Shown piece after piece: positions 1 to 11,768 of a stretch of DNA of 64,000 nucleotides. The notes below the pieces were generated by a model that saw nothing but the letters and a program-made list of their open reading frames with translations, did no database searches and was not told the origin of the DNA. Both the position numbers and the translations under genes were made by a program. Source of the stretch: Crotophaga sulcirostris (taxonomy: Eukaryota; Chordata; Aves; Cuculiformes; Crotophagidae); contig VYZB01000212.1 of the NCBI GenBank assembly GCA_013397455.1, forward strand, positions 1,308,879 through 1,372,878, given 5' to 3'. Positions within the stretch are counted from its first letter, which is position 1, and the number at the start of each line of letters is the position of its first letter.

Positions 1-345
1 GTTTTACAGTACATTTTTTTGTCTAGTTTAGGTTAATGGTAGTGATGGAACTCCAACTCTTAACATCTCAGTCTTCCTTGTTCAACTTTCCAGAGAAAGA
101 CCAGCTGATCACTAGAAATATCAGGAAGATTCAAGACTATTTTTAAGTTTTGAAGTTATGTTTTTTGCTTTGGATGTAAGACCCTGTATATGAGCAGAGT
201 AATAAATGTTATTATGGGTAGCAGCCAAGGTACAGAGACATACTGTTCAAGTTTTTCCACCCATGCACTCCTAACTTGAACTCCATTTGCCATTTATGAA
301 AGGAGGTCTTGCAATGACAGTTTAGATTACATGGTTACTCTAAGA
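1..345. other. unique AT-rich DNA, nothing recognised
   Basis: I see no gene, repeat family or structured element here before the hAT-like element begins at 346. Confidence 0.5.
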
Positions 346-485
346 CAGGGGTGTCAAACTCATTGCCCATTGGCCAAATCCGATACCTTGTTTCTACCTG
401 GCCCAGCACCTTGTTTCTATCCGGCAGCAGCACCGAGCTCCTTGTCCCTGCGCTCCTGCCAGCGCTGGGCACACATGCTGTGTAC
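346..485 (+). mobile_element. hAT-like non-autonomous DNA transposon, partial copy
   Basis: The copy opens with the terminal sequence CAGGGGTGTCAAACTC at 346-361, a typical hAT (Charlie-like) end. Its next ~125 bp match the reverse complement of the complete element at 40839-41024, including a GC-rich core of roughly 27 identical bases (CCTGCGCTCCTGCC and onward) ending near 473. Similarity fades near 485 and no second terminal repeat (GAGTTTGACACC) follows, so the far end is deleted or has diverged. No transposase is encoded. The assignment rests on the end sequence and the second copy in this window. Confidence 0.65.
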
Positions 486-3256
486 TTTTTTTTCACTACC
501 TAAAAGCAAACACTGTCTTCATCTGTGTAGCAATGTTTCCTCCCTCAAATACATATATGAGACTATTTTGGCTTTCAGCTGAGTGACTGGTGTTTTATAA
601 AATAGCTGTACTGATTTATAATTTCTTACAGATTCTGCTCACAAACTTATGTAGGACAATCAAGGCCCTTATATAAGACGATCAATTCCCTTCTGTAAAT
701 GTATTGTCTTGATCTTGGATATTACATTCCCCCATCTCTTGGTATGTAGATAGTGTGGGCTATATAGAGTATACTTTTGTCCTTGTAGGTTTAATGCAAT
801 ATTCTAGAGACACACTTGAATGGAGTTAAAACCTTTTAAATGGGAACTTTCTGAGACACTAAACTACTGCGCTCTTCCTATACTTGCACTGATCCACATA
901 AAAAGTATGTGCCATAAACCAATGAAAGTTAATTCTAGAGTTAATTGTATTGTGAGATTCAGCAGGCATTTGTGATTATGTGAAATCTTATTTATTATTT
1001 TTCTCACTTTCTAAAATTTAAGCCTTATGGTATGGGAAAAGAAGGAACACGATATAAAAACCAAGAAAACCCTCATAAATATAATTATTTATTTATTTAT
1101 TGGAAACTCTGTCATGGTTTTATATTTTATATGTTATCAGAAATATTATATCCATCTAAAAATATTTAAAGGATAATATTGTTTTCATTTACTTTAATAT
1201 TTCTGGGTGAAAGTATGTGCAAAGAACATTATCATTTAATAAATACATACCTGAGCATTCAGAACTCCCATTCACTTGTAAGGATGTGAAAGGCAATGAT
1301 AGTTACTAAATATTCACTGTGTTTAACAAATATTTCAGGACTTACTATTTACTGTAGTCAGTAGATTTTCAATTAGTGTATGACTTTCTTCCCCTAGATA
1401 CTTAAAGACTAAAGTACCAACTGAGAGTATAGTTTGGGGATGAGAATGCAAACTGAAAAAAGCATCAGTGCATTTTATGCGAATAATTTGAAAAAAAAAA
1501 TATGTTAAATTTGTATACACATTGGGATTTCATGTTTTACTTTTTCCTTTAGGACTCAAGACAAGTCAAAACAGAAATATTTTTACTTCTGGATAACATT
1601 AGCCAATTTTGAAACTATATAGAGCCATATGCAATGAATATCTATGTAGTAAAACCATTTGTGCAAGAACAAGTTCAAATTTACAAAATGTCAATATCAC
1701 GATACATGTTATGGAATAACTTTAGGCTCGAGCAAAAAAATTATGTGCTCAGGAAGTGGTAGTAAGTCTCAAGCTGGGCAGGACCTTAAAGAGCTGTTAG
1801 ACCTTCTCCATAATGCAGGAGACCACTGCAGCAATCTCTAAAGTTGTGATCAAAGTGTAAAGTGATGTTTCTCAAGGAGGAAACATATCTCCTGGGAAAG
1901 TCTATCTCCTGCCTGCTACAGCTGCAAAGTCAGGAGTTTTCTTCCAGCCTTACTTTCTAATTGTCATTCTCATTAACTTCCTGAGTCCATCAAACTCTCT
2001 TCAGTCCTCTCAGATCACAAGATCGCTTCTTTCCTTGACTGATGAGCGCAGTCTGTAAGCCAGATCCTTTCTCCCTACTTGATACTCTGCTGGCCAAACA
2101 AATTCAATCCCTCTCATAAAGGACACAACCCATTTTGCATAAGGCAGGATAAAACCATCCCTCTCTTCAGCTGCCCACACTCTTTCTGAAAGAATATATT
2201 AGACAGTAAACTGCAAGTAAGCAAGCATAAAACATATATCCTCCTTCACCAGCTTTCCCTAGGCTCCATCTGTAGAAAGTGACAAAAACTGAAATTTGCC
2301 AGATGACTCACAAACTTACACTGGACATTTGCCCTGAACTTGCTCCTGGAGGAATCCATCCTTTTTTGTTGACTTTGGAGCGTATCTAGACAAAGATTTC
2401 CTCTCTGGTAAATATTAAATTTGTGAATACACAACTATAAACCTACCACGCTCTGTCTGCCCATGGGCCTAAGCTCTTAGAGAGCTGCTGTTGAAATGCT
2501 TCTTCAGTGGTGCTATACAGTGACAACGATTCATATCTTCAGCAGATGGGTGGATCTGTGGTTTGATACCGGGCAGCTGATAAGCCAAATACTTGCCTGT
2601 ATCTAGAAATGATAAGTTCCTCTCCTCAGCTCTTTCATCGTACTGATGGGTGCACTGACAGCATCTAATAATGAAGTGTATTTTTCTGTGTTAAAAGGTT
2701 TTTTTCTGCTTTACAGCATTTATTATAATACAAATCTCCAATTTGCGTAGTTGCACCTCTTGTCTTTTATGCATTTTGTTGGTACATTTCACGCTTTTGA
2801 TTTATTATTTTTCAACTTTGATACAGTCTAAATATTGAATAAATCTATTTTTCTTCTCTGTTTTAGAAGTTATTTTGAACCAAAATATTGCCTACAATGA
2901 ATGCTCATTCTTTGAATCACAAAGGAAAGCATATTTGTTCTATCCATTGTCACATAGGTTTTTTCAGCAAAAAGGCTTTTATTATTTTCTTCCTTTCTTT
3001 TTCATCTGAGATGAACTCTTGATAAATAAACATTTGTATTTCAGGCAGTCTCAGGAAAAGAAACATTACAAACAGTTATGATTAGACTTTTGAGGTCAAG
3101 AGTTCATAAATGAAATTACCTCAGTTTATTTTTAATATTTATGAAGAAGCAATCTGTTTCTTAGACTGCTCACAATGTAGCAAAAATTAACAAAAAATGA
3201 GAGAAGTTTGGAACCATAAAATCATCTTGTCAATATATGTGTGGATTTCCTTCTGT
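486..3256. other. intergenic or intronic AT-rich DNA
   Basis: No exon, RNA gene or repeat family was recognised. A short (ATTT)n run sits at about 1080-1101. Open frames in this stretch are short and their translations resemble nothing I know. Confidence 0.45.
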
Positions 3257-3290
3257 ACATATACATATACACATATACATACATATACAG
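3257..3290. repeat. (CATATA)n-type simple repeat
   Basis: An irregular array of ACATAT/ACATAC units covers about 34 bp, followed by more TA-rich sequence to about 3300. Confidence 0.7.
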
Positions 3291-4420
3291 CACGTATATA
3301 CCATTATGATTTAAAAACATGTATATGTGAACTGTATTTAAATACATAATGTATGTAATCTACAGTCTCAAATGTATTTCTTCTACTATCTTCAATGGGT
3401 TGTCAGAAGAAGGAGGGATGAATGCTCTGGTGGGGGGAAACTGAGTATAGATGGGAAGGGGGAGGAGCAAGTAAATGAGGAGTGCTCACAAAATCTAAGA
3501 TAGGGAACAGTAGTGCTGAGACAAAAGACTACCACAAGCTATCTCAAAGCAGATATTTTGTTTCCACAGTCCAGTAAGTGAAATATTTTATATCTTCTTC
3601 AGAGAGGAAAGAACCTCACAGTATACAAGCCACAGACCACAAGTGGGTGTAAGTGCAGAGAAGCTTCCCCAGAAATCTCAGAAATCCTTCATCTCATGCC
3701 CAATATGAATAAAGGATATTATAAAGCCATTCTTCTTCCACTCAATCCTGCAGTATGCCCTTCACTATGCATGCACGTATTTAACTCTATTTGTGCCCAA
3801 GATCTTTTTTTGATAAATGTATCATACCTATCAAATATATGTGTGTGGAGCTACACTACTTAGCCAGCGAAATATGAAGAAATGAGATGCTAATGTTGTA
3901 TCTCTATAATGGATCATTCATTAAATTTAGGTATGACTTAAGAAACGCTAATACTGAAAAAAGAATCATACCAGAAGTTTTAATAGTTGATTTTAGAAAT
4001 ATTTCAGCAAATATTCCAATTAAATTTAAATTTTAGTATGAAACACGCTGGTGATTCTAAGTCCAAGTTTCAAAGCATTCTGAACACTTGATTTGCCACC
4101 ACTGTACCTATAATGTAGAAAACTACGAGGCAGCAAGATTAAAAAATCTAACTAGTTATAAGAAAAATACCTTAAAAATGCAAATAACATGCTGTTATTG
4201 AGCATTAAGAGATGCTAGTCTTAAAAAAATGCAGCTTATTTCTCTAAGCAATTAGATGACTGAAGGTACAGACTTCTTTTTTTTCATGTACTCCTACAGC
4301 GTTCATGAATCGTTTGTTATTTATAGGTCAACACCTTGGCATGCTGTTAAAAACAAAGCATAAAAAGAAATGTTGGGATAACCACATGATGGAAAGAAGC
4401 TGTAATGCTGGCTGCCAGAC
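3291..4420. other. intergenic or intronic DNA, nothing recognised
   Basis: A G-rich patch near 3430-3470 is the only compositional change. No gene or element was recognised. Confidence 0.45.
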
Positions 4421-4500
4421 AGAAAAAAACCCCAACAACACAAAAAATGACAACAAAAAACCCACAAAAACCGAAAAATCCAAACCAACACCAAAAAATC
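4421..4500. repeat. A/C-only low-complexity tract
   Basis: About 80 bp consist almost only of A and C, in runs such as CCCACAAAAACC and CCAAACCAACACC, with very few G or T. A similar tract lies at 52342-52450. Such tracts may be degenerated poly(A) tails or (CAAAA)n repeats. No retroposed body was recognised upstream. Confidence 0.7.
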
Positions 4501-6164
4501 CTTTCATTGGAATGCAGGTTGTCTTAGTCTGTTACAATCTGTTCTAGGAAAGCTTGGAAAAATGTAACACACACAGTGAAAAAGAGGAGTGGTCTCTTGC
4601 TAACATCACAAAGCTACTTTGCCTATGAAGTCATGCAAGCTTACAGACAGCCAAGTGCTGAGGGAATGACAGCGAAGAATAACAAATACTTCAATAATGA
4701 GTAAGACAATATTAAGGCTGCATTTTGATTTCAGTTCTTCTAATGTAACTGAGAATAATTTCGTCTGTTCTTTTCTTCTCTACCCTTTGCGCACTTTGCA
4801 CATTACAATGCAGTATGTGTTTTGTATGGAAAGGGCTGGCAGGAACAACCCTCGGATTAATGAGATTATTTTACAGGTTCCTGGATTTTTTCCTGCACTT
4901 AGTAAACTATGTGATCTAGGGCTTTTCTTATAACATTTTTAAAGTATTATGGCTACTTAAAAGTCATATTTCTACACTTAATTTTATTTAGACCTTTCCA
5001 GGAAACAAAATTGAGTGCTTTTTGTACCACTTCTGCCCTTCCCGATAGAATACTCCCAGAAAACAAATACCATTGTTTATCTCCATCTTCTATGGACATC
5101 TAAGCAATATCTTTTATCATAACTTCTATTATTATATTTCCTTTAGTTATTTATTCTACCATTTCACTGTGGAAGCTCTGAATATCATCAAAGCCTACCA
5201 ACAATCATTAGAACATAACTGCAGAAGGATGTAGATAACATTCTCTAGTTATTTTGTGTTGCATGACTTGCTGAAAGTGCCTCATTCATGCATCCAGCAT
5301 GGGATCCATCTGATCTGATATAGGCATCCACAATATGGGCATTTATGCCTGAGCAAGCAGCACACATTCCCTTTATAGCCAACAGAGAGAAACAAATATT
5401 TCTAGAATGTAGCTCACCGCCTTCTAATGCAGATTCCCAAATTAGGCAAGGTGAATCACACCTTAAATATTGCTATATCTCTTCATTGTCTGTTAAGTAT
5501 CTTTGGTGACTGGCTGAGATATAGATAAATTATAAGCATTCCTCTCTTTCCAAACCTGCCAAAGCTTGTTTGCCTCCTTCTTTTCAAGAAAAATATTCTG
5601 TGGAAATTATTATTGTAACTTCAATGTTATTTTTTAATAAATTTTATCTTAGCTTTACTTTCCACAATAGTGTTAGTTAATCACATTTAGTTTGTTGACT
5701 GACTGTTTGAGACTGGTCATTGTATTAGCTCCAGAGCTGATACAGAGAAAGAAAGAGCTTCAATAGGCAATTTCATAGCCTAATTAAAGACATAAATGTG
5801 TATAAATTAGAGTATGAATCCATAAGTGTTCTTTGACTGGCCCTCTCCTGAGACTACTTCATTCTATGGGATAGCAGATTCCAGTTATCCTTTCAAAGAC
5901 TGAAATAAAATTTGGTCTTTGAAAAGAGAAAGAAATTATATCATCATGATACCATCGTTTTTTAAAAAAGTAGTCTAGCAGTTAGGTACATAACTGATTA
6001 GACTGGATGAGTTCTTTGAAAACCCTCAGATTAAAAAGAAAATTGAATCCAGGTTCCCAAAGTATTATGTTATCCTGTTGCAGATGGATATCACTTCTTC
6101 CTAGAAAGAGATAATAACAACAAACAGACTGAACTTTTTAGTGTATATTAACCTGTTCTAATAC
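4501..6164. other. intergenic or intronic DNA, nothing recognised
   Basis: No exon, repeat family or structured RNA was recognised up to the CR1 that begins near 6165. Confidence 0.45.
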
Positions 6165-7117
6165 CTGACACATGTGATTGAGAAACCCACAAGGAAAGGA
6201 ACTCTCCTGGACCTGATATTTACAAATCAGGAAGAACTGGTTGAAATGCAAAAGTCAGAGACAGCCTTGGTTGCAGCAATGGGCGTTCAAGATCCTAAAA
6301 GGAAAGAGTAGGGCAAAAAGCAGGACTGTGATCCTGTCTTTCAGGAGAGCAGACTTTGACCTCTTCATGGATCTGCTTGGTAGAATCCCATGGGATACAG
6401 CCTGGGAGAGAAGAGGGGTGAGGAGAGCTGGTTGTTACTCAAGGATCACTTTCTCCAAGCTCAAGAGTCACACTGACAAGTAGGAAATAAAAGAAAGGCA
6501 GCATGTAGACTGCATGGATGCATGGATGAGCAAGGAGATCTGAAGGGAACATAGACATAAAAAAAGAAGTACATCAGAGGTGGACACAAGGGCAGGTGAT
6601 GCAGAAGGAGTGTATAGGTGCTGTCCATTCTTGCAGGGACAGAGTTTGTAAAGCCAAGGTGACCTGGAGCTAAATCTGGAAAGGGATATGAAAACCAACA
6701 AGAAAGGATTCTACAAACACAAAAATAGCAAAAGGGAGAGTAGGGAAATCATGCTCTCCTTCTGGAATGGGACAGCAGATTTGGTGACAAGTGGTATGAA
6801 AAATTCCAAGGTACTTGATACAATTTTTTTTCCTCAGTCTTTACTGGTAAGAACCACATTCAGGAATCCCAGATACCTGAGATCAGAGGGAAAATCTGGA
6901 GCAAGAAAGACCCTCAGTGGTAGAGGAGAAGACATATATATTAGGAAGAAATTGGACATAAATTGGAGGTTGTGGAGTCTCCCTTCATGGAGATATTCAA
7001 AACTTGACTGGACATGGTACTGGTCAACCTGGTCCGTGCAACAGCCAGATGTGCAGGGGGTCGGACTATGTAATCCCAAGAAGTGCCTTCCAACCTAAAC
7101 TATTCTATGATTCCATG
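6165..7117 (+). mobile_element. CR1 LINE, ORF2 linker joined to 3' end (RT deleted)
   Basis: This is a degraded CR1 non-LTR retrotransposon in plus orientation. About 6177-6935 encodes the region between the endonuclease and reverse transcriptase (RT). Readable pieces include a leucine-rich stretch ending in FTNQEELVE, then FRRADFDLFMDLLGRIPWD, then NKKGFYKHKNSKRESRE, then the block leading into the RT domain (FPQSLLV). Near 6935-6945 this is joined directly to the last part of ORF2 and the 3' region (GGAGTCTCCCTTCATGGAG), ending at the tail ATTCTATGATTCC at 7103-7115. The RT domain is therefore absent. Several frameshifts and stops show that it is dead. The 5' boundary is approximate. Confidence 0.88.
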
Positions 7118-8594
7118 GTTCGGGATATAGGTACCAGCCTTTAGGGATGGTGGACAGAGCAAGTTTATGATTGAACTGAAGCTGAACTGCTGTGATGCAA
7201 AGAGTTCAGGTTGCACAGAAAACCAGATCTTCTGGGCACAAGTTTTCTGACCCAGTCAAACGAAAGAGAATTTTCTTCAGAAATCATTCAGGGTGGAAAA
7301 TTAACTATAAGAGTTCTGACTTCCTTCTGGAAGAAGTCCCTTGTCCCTGTGTCCAGAGGGATCCCTGAGAAAACACACTCGTATAACCTTGGAGGTTATA
7401 CAGCAGACAAGCAGAGGTTTTTCAGTTGCTGCTTTGGATTTCATTATTAAAACTCACCAAACCCCACTTCACGGCCTTTTTATGGATCTAACCCAGAAAA
7501 CTTTCTTCAAAGCTTGAATGGTGAATGAGAGAAAATCTTTGAGCATAGTTGTCTCATTAAGCACCAAGCTGCTAGGGTTTAAGTTCAGAAACATCAGTCT
7601 GATGTCCTTTCATCTGCATAAATACATTTTTACAGGACATTTGGCCTTTTCATTCCCCCAGTTTTCTAACAAAGATTGAACTTCACAGGAATAGAGAAGG
7701 GCAGAGAGTCTGACTGAGAGAAAAGAGTAACACTGGGAGAGTAACTCTTTCTCTATAAATTGAATCTCTCTGAGTCAGATTGTTACATATACAATATCAA
7801 GAGCAGAATGATTGACATTGCAAAGAGAGAAAAAGACAGAAACACCTCCAGAATACCACAGCATTCACTTGCTATTTTAAACTATGTGAGTATTCTTGAT
7901 TTAGTTAAGTAAGAAACAGATTTAAAAAATATGCACTGAAAATGACCAGAAGCCATAGGTTACATTTTACATTGCAGTATTTGTTTTTCTGTTTAAAAAT
8001 ATGCTTTTCATTACTATAATACTAACCAGGCATTTCTAACTGGGCAGAAAAATAAGAGAGGAACCACTTGGATCTGTTCTTTGAATCTGAGCCTTTCCCA
8101 AGCAAATCCTTATTGAAACACAACTCAGTACTTTTGCAGACATAATCGTTCCACTAGTCCTACATTGTGATGGTGCCTTTGTTTGGTAGGCAGCTGGGTA
8201 ATTTCAGTGTACATACTCAAAATTCAAATTTTGAAACCTTTTTTTTTTAGTTTCTTTAAATTACAACTTAAAAGAACTCAAATTTAACTCCCTCATTTCT
8301 TTTTTTTTTCTTTCTCTTTTTATGGGGTTGGATTTACTTGCCAAGTGACAGCAGTAGAACTCAATGGAAAGTTTAAGAACTTTGAAATTGCACTTGCAAG
8401 TTAGTCTTGATGAAAAAAGCACAGCTGAGGAAAGCATGAAGTTTTCAATGGACTTAGTTATTATATGGTAGTCATGGATTTTTTAAAAGAATGATGATAC
8501 TTAAAACTGACTCTTACAAAAATATAATGAACATAATGGAACCAGACAAGGACTTAAGAAAGTATATTAACATTTATAAATGCATGATTTACTT
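7118..8594. other. intergenic or intronic DNA with one bulged hairpin
   Basis: No gene was recognised. An imperfect inverted repeat spans 7709-7779: TCTGACT plus GAGAGA on the left and TCTCTCTGAGTCAGA on the right, with an inner stem pairing AAAGAGTAAC with GTAACTCTTT. T-rich runs occur near 8240 and 8300. Confidence 0.45.
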
Positions 8595-9333
8595 GGTGGG
8601 GTGTTACTGTTTGGCAGCCAAGAACTCATGCAACTGCTTGTTCTCTCCCCTCCAAGTCCACTCACAGCCCTGAAGAATGGGGGAAAAGGTAGGAAGCACA
8701 AGAACAAGAAAGCTCATGGGCCAAGATCAATACAGGGAAATCACTCGCATATTACTGTCATGGGCAAAACAGATTCAACTTGGGCAATTTTACTTAATTA
8801 CACATTTAGTTACTGATTCAGGTAATGGAAACAAAGAAGACATATAAACGCTGCAGGAAAACAAGTTTTCTCCTCCTTCCTCAGTCTAAACTTCACTCAG
8901 GCACCTCTTCCTCCTCCTTCCTAGTTTCCACTCCTTATCACTGCAGGACACACAGTCCCTTTGCTGAGATGAAAAGTGATACAGGAGGTTGGGCAACAGT
9001 GTAGTACTTTCTTTCTGCTGCTTGTCATTTCTCATCCTGTTCTTCACCACGTCCTTCCTTCTTGTTTCCTCTGTTCTGCTATGGGTCCTCCACAAGCTGT
9101 AGTTCCGCAGTCCCATTGAGTTTTACCTGTTCCACTGTGGATCATCTCCTACTGCTCTGGCTGTGCTGTATTTTTTCCTTGATGTTTTCTCTCCTTTTCT
9201 AAATATGTTTTCATAGAGGTGCTTCCAGCTTGGCTGATGAGCTCATCTGCATTTCAGAAACTGGTTGGAACTAGCTGTATCTGGCATGGGGCAACCGTGC
9301 AGCTCCCCTGCCGCCAACACCTTGCCATTTATG
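8595..9333 (-). mobile_element. ERVL-type solo LTR, minus strand
   Basis: Read on the minus strand, this stretch starts near 9333 with an LTR-like 5' end (TGGCAAGGTGTTGG). It continues with motifs shared with the LTRs at 26229 and 34673: a block on supporting GAGCTCATCAGCC, a TATA-like ACATATTTAG, TGCCCAAGTTGAATCTG, and GCCCATGACAGTAA, and it ends in CCCCACCA near 8595. Its length (~739 bp) is close to the 734 bp of the 26229 copy. No retroviral coding sequence flanks it, so I read it as a solo LTR left by recombination. The first few bases have diverged and I could not define a target duplication. Confidence 0.75.
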
Positions 9334-9669
9334 CCCAATGCATTACTGTAATATAAATAAATTTATTTTCTATTAATGTATATATAAAATAAATAACTTT
9401 GTGGTAAAGCCTTTCTTTCATAGTTAGATAAATGCCCTTCTAAACAATCTTAAAATGAGATGTGAAGGTAAATGCCCACTCAGTAACTGATCATCAAGTA
9501 ACACCCTCAGACATGAAGAGTCATAATGGGAGGGAACAGAACAAGATGAAATAAGTGAGACAGGAGTAGGAAGGATATGCAATAAGAAAAACAGTGAATC
9601 CATAAAAATTTCAAACTGCAGGTGAACTGTTGCATTTATTCAAAATCTAACTTGAAGAATCTATTTCTG
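9334..9669. other. intergenic or intronic DNA, nothing recognised
   Basis: An AT-rich spacer between the LTR and the hairpin at 9670. No gene was recognised. Confidence 0.45.
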
Positions 9670-9732
9670 CAGGTGTTAGTCCATGAGCCATCTAAATCAG
9701 CTGCATTTCCATTGCTCATGGACTAATGCCTG
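9670..9732 (+). ncRNA. candidate miRNA-precursor-like hairpin
   Basis: The left arm 9670-9688 (C then AGGTGTTAGTCCATGAGC) pairs along its whole length with the right arm 9714-9732 (GCTCATGGACTAATGCCT then G). This gives 19 consecutive pairs around a 25-nt loop. As plus-strand RNA, two of the pairs are G.U wobbles and the rest are Watson-Crick. On the minus strand those two become A/C mismatches, so a plus-strand transcript folds better. The 63-nt span resembles an animal miRNA precursor foot-to-loop. I do not recognise either arm as a known miRNA. It could instead be the ends of a decayed mobile element or a chance palindrome. There is no expression evidence. Confidence 0.3.
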
Positions 9733-11017
9733 AATAATTTTCTTGTCCAGCGCCCACTTCAGGGCCTATGAGTGGACAAGGTTACAGGGCGTTGTGCATT
9801 GCTGCCTTTCATTTGGAATTCACAGTTCTCTCACTTAGGGCATCACAAGGACTTAAAAGTCTTTTCTTCAACATGGAAAAAAGGGAGGAATATCCTTTCA
9901 CAGAACTTCTATTGTTAGAACTGTGGTAGAAACAGGGTGGGGCTTACTTCATTTTGATTTGATATGGACGCAAAAGTGCCTGCAGGATTTTGTTCCTCTT
10001 AAAACTCAACTTTGTGACTTTCTATTTTAAAATATGGCTGATTGCTTCTTCATTCAGATTTCACCAAGCATAATACTCCCTCACTAGCTAAATCTAATTC
10101 CGAATGCTAAGTGCTAAACCAAGCCCTGCTCAACAATCAGTAAATTGCAATGCAACCATCAAAGGATATGGTCCCTACAGTTAGTTTCCCTGATGCTTCT
10201 CAGTTGTGTAGAGGTTGTCATTATAGGTAGTAGGGATCTAATTGAACCAGCGCACAGTGGCGGAAAATTACAGTCCTGATAGTGAAATAAGAGCTGATAC
10301 AATTTTGCAGCAGTGCCAGCACTATTCAAATCTCATAATGTTAGAGGAAGGTAATTGCCAGGATTGATGGAGGATGCTCAAATGTATATTGAACTCCCTT
10401 TAACTTAGCATGTTTGATATCTAGTCTTAATATGGAACTTCTGTGTTCAGGGCCTCTCAAAATTGCTCATGCACTACTTGTAGACAAAATTATTTTCTTC
10501 AATGTCATTGGCAATCATCACATTAGGTCTCTGAGCATTAAAACTTTTGGGGATATTTTTCCAAATCTGAGGATTTTTCCAAATCCTATTATCACTCCTT
10601 TTGTGTTTTTGGACTTGTGTTTGTTAGCCCTCTAGAAATACAGGGAGAAGAGAATTTTTTTTCAGATTATCTGACTTTTCATATTTTTTACTTTGTCTAG
10701 TGACCATAATGAAAATAAAGAAGCAAATGCCTCTGAATATTTCAAAATCCTTAAATGTTACTTTGAATTAATCTTTGAACTGTTGTTCAGCAGACATTTT
10801 CAAAACTTCAGTTTCCTGTTAGATGTAGTAGTTTGCCGTATTCATAGACAGTAGTTTTGCATAACAATAACAAAATAGCATGTAGTCGCTATTATCTGAA
10901 ATATTTCTTAGAATATGTTGAATTAAGTTTTAGGGTAGGTTTTTTACAAATCTCAAGATGGCACAAAGAATGGCATAGAAAAGTCTATGATAGAATGAAA
11001 TATCAGCGATATTATAA
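9733..11017. other. intergenic or intronic DNA, nothing recognised
   Basis: No exon or repeat family was recognised between the hairpin and the CR1 pair that begins near 11018. Confidence 0.45.
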
Positions 11018-11756
11018 GGTCAAGTGCCAGGTCCTGCACTTGGGGCACAACTCCAGGCAGTGTTATAGACATGAGGGGAGAATGGCTGGAGAACTGCCTG
11101 TCAGAGAAGGATCTTGGGGTGCTGGTCAACAACTGGCTGAATATGAGCCAGCAGGGTGCCCAAGTGGCCAAGAACGCCAATGGCATTGTGACCTGTATCA
11201 GAAACAGTGTGGCCAGCAGGAACAGGGAAGTGATTGTGCCCCTGTACTCAGCATTGGTGAGGCCACACCTCAGGTCCTATGTTCAGTTCTGGGCCTCTCA
11301 CTACAAGAAGGACATTCTGGTGCTGGAGCATCTTCAGAGAAGGGCAACAAAGTTGGTGAAAGGTCTGGAGAGCAAGTCTTATGAGGAGCAGCTAAGGCAA
11401 CTGGGGTTGTTTAGCCTAGAGAAGAGGAGGCTGAGGGGAGATCTTATCACTGTCTACAACTGCCTGAAAGGAGGTTGTGGCAAGGTGAGTGTTGGTCTCT
11501 TCTTCCACGTGACAGGTGATAGGATGAGAGGAAATGGCCACAAGCTGTGCCAGGGGAGGTTCAGATGAGACATCAGGAAAAATTTCTTCACTGAAAGGGT
11601 GGTCAGCCACTTGAACAGGTGTTGAGTCTCCATTCCTGGAGGTGTTTAAAAGACAGGTAGGTGAATTTCTCAAGGATATGATTCAGTAGTGGACAGGTAC
11701 AGTTGAACTTGATGATCTCGGAAGTCTTTTCCAACAAAGAGATTCTATGATTCTTT
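11018..11756 (+). mobile_element. CR1 LINE, 3' end of ORF2 plus 3' UTR
   Basis: This is a 5'-truncated CR1 in plus orientation. It begins at the codons reading [10 protein letters not shown], continues through the C-terminal part of ORF2 and ends with GATTCTATGATTCTTT at 11741-11756. Its 3' UTR has the usual CR1 'gatgatctcggaagtc' block before the tail. It lies 12 bp upstream of a second, different CR1 copy. Confidence 0.93.
11032..11568 (+). pseudogene. CR1 ORF2 C-terminal remnant
   Basis: The remnant encodes the region downstream of the RT catalytic core of CR1 ORF2. Landmarks in order are VLHLGHNS, a frame change, [59 protein letters not shown] and HKLCQGRFR. The frame stops at 11566-11568 where the family normally continues ([13 protein letters not shown]). 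That continuation can be read after the stop, so it is broken by point mutation. A frameshift near 11070 separates the first block from the rest. It has no RT or endonuclease domain and cannot function. Confidence 0.88.
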
Positions 11757-11768
11757 GTAAGTTGTAGA

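Noticed and set aside
331..582. 83-codon open frame
   Set aside because: It runs through the hAT-like element and its flank. The element is non-coding.
4305..4547. 80-codon lysine/asparagine/threonine-rich open frame
   Set aside because: It is created by the A/C-only tract, which encodes K, N, T and P in any frame.
10857..11384. 175-codon open frame
   Set aside because: Only its first CR1 block ([10 protein letters not shown]) is in the true frame. The rest is an out-of-frame reading of CR1 ORF2, whose real frame is the one from 11071.
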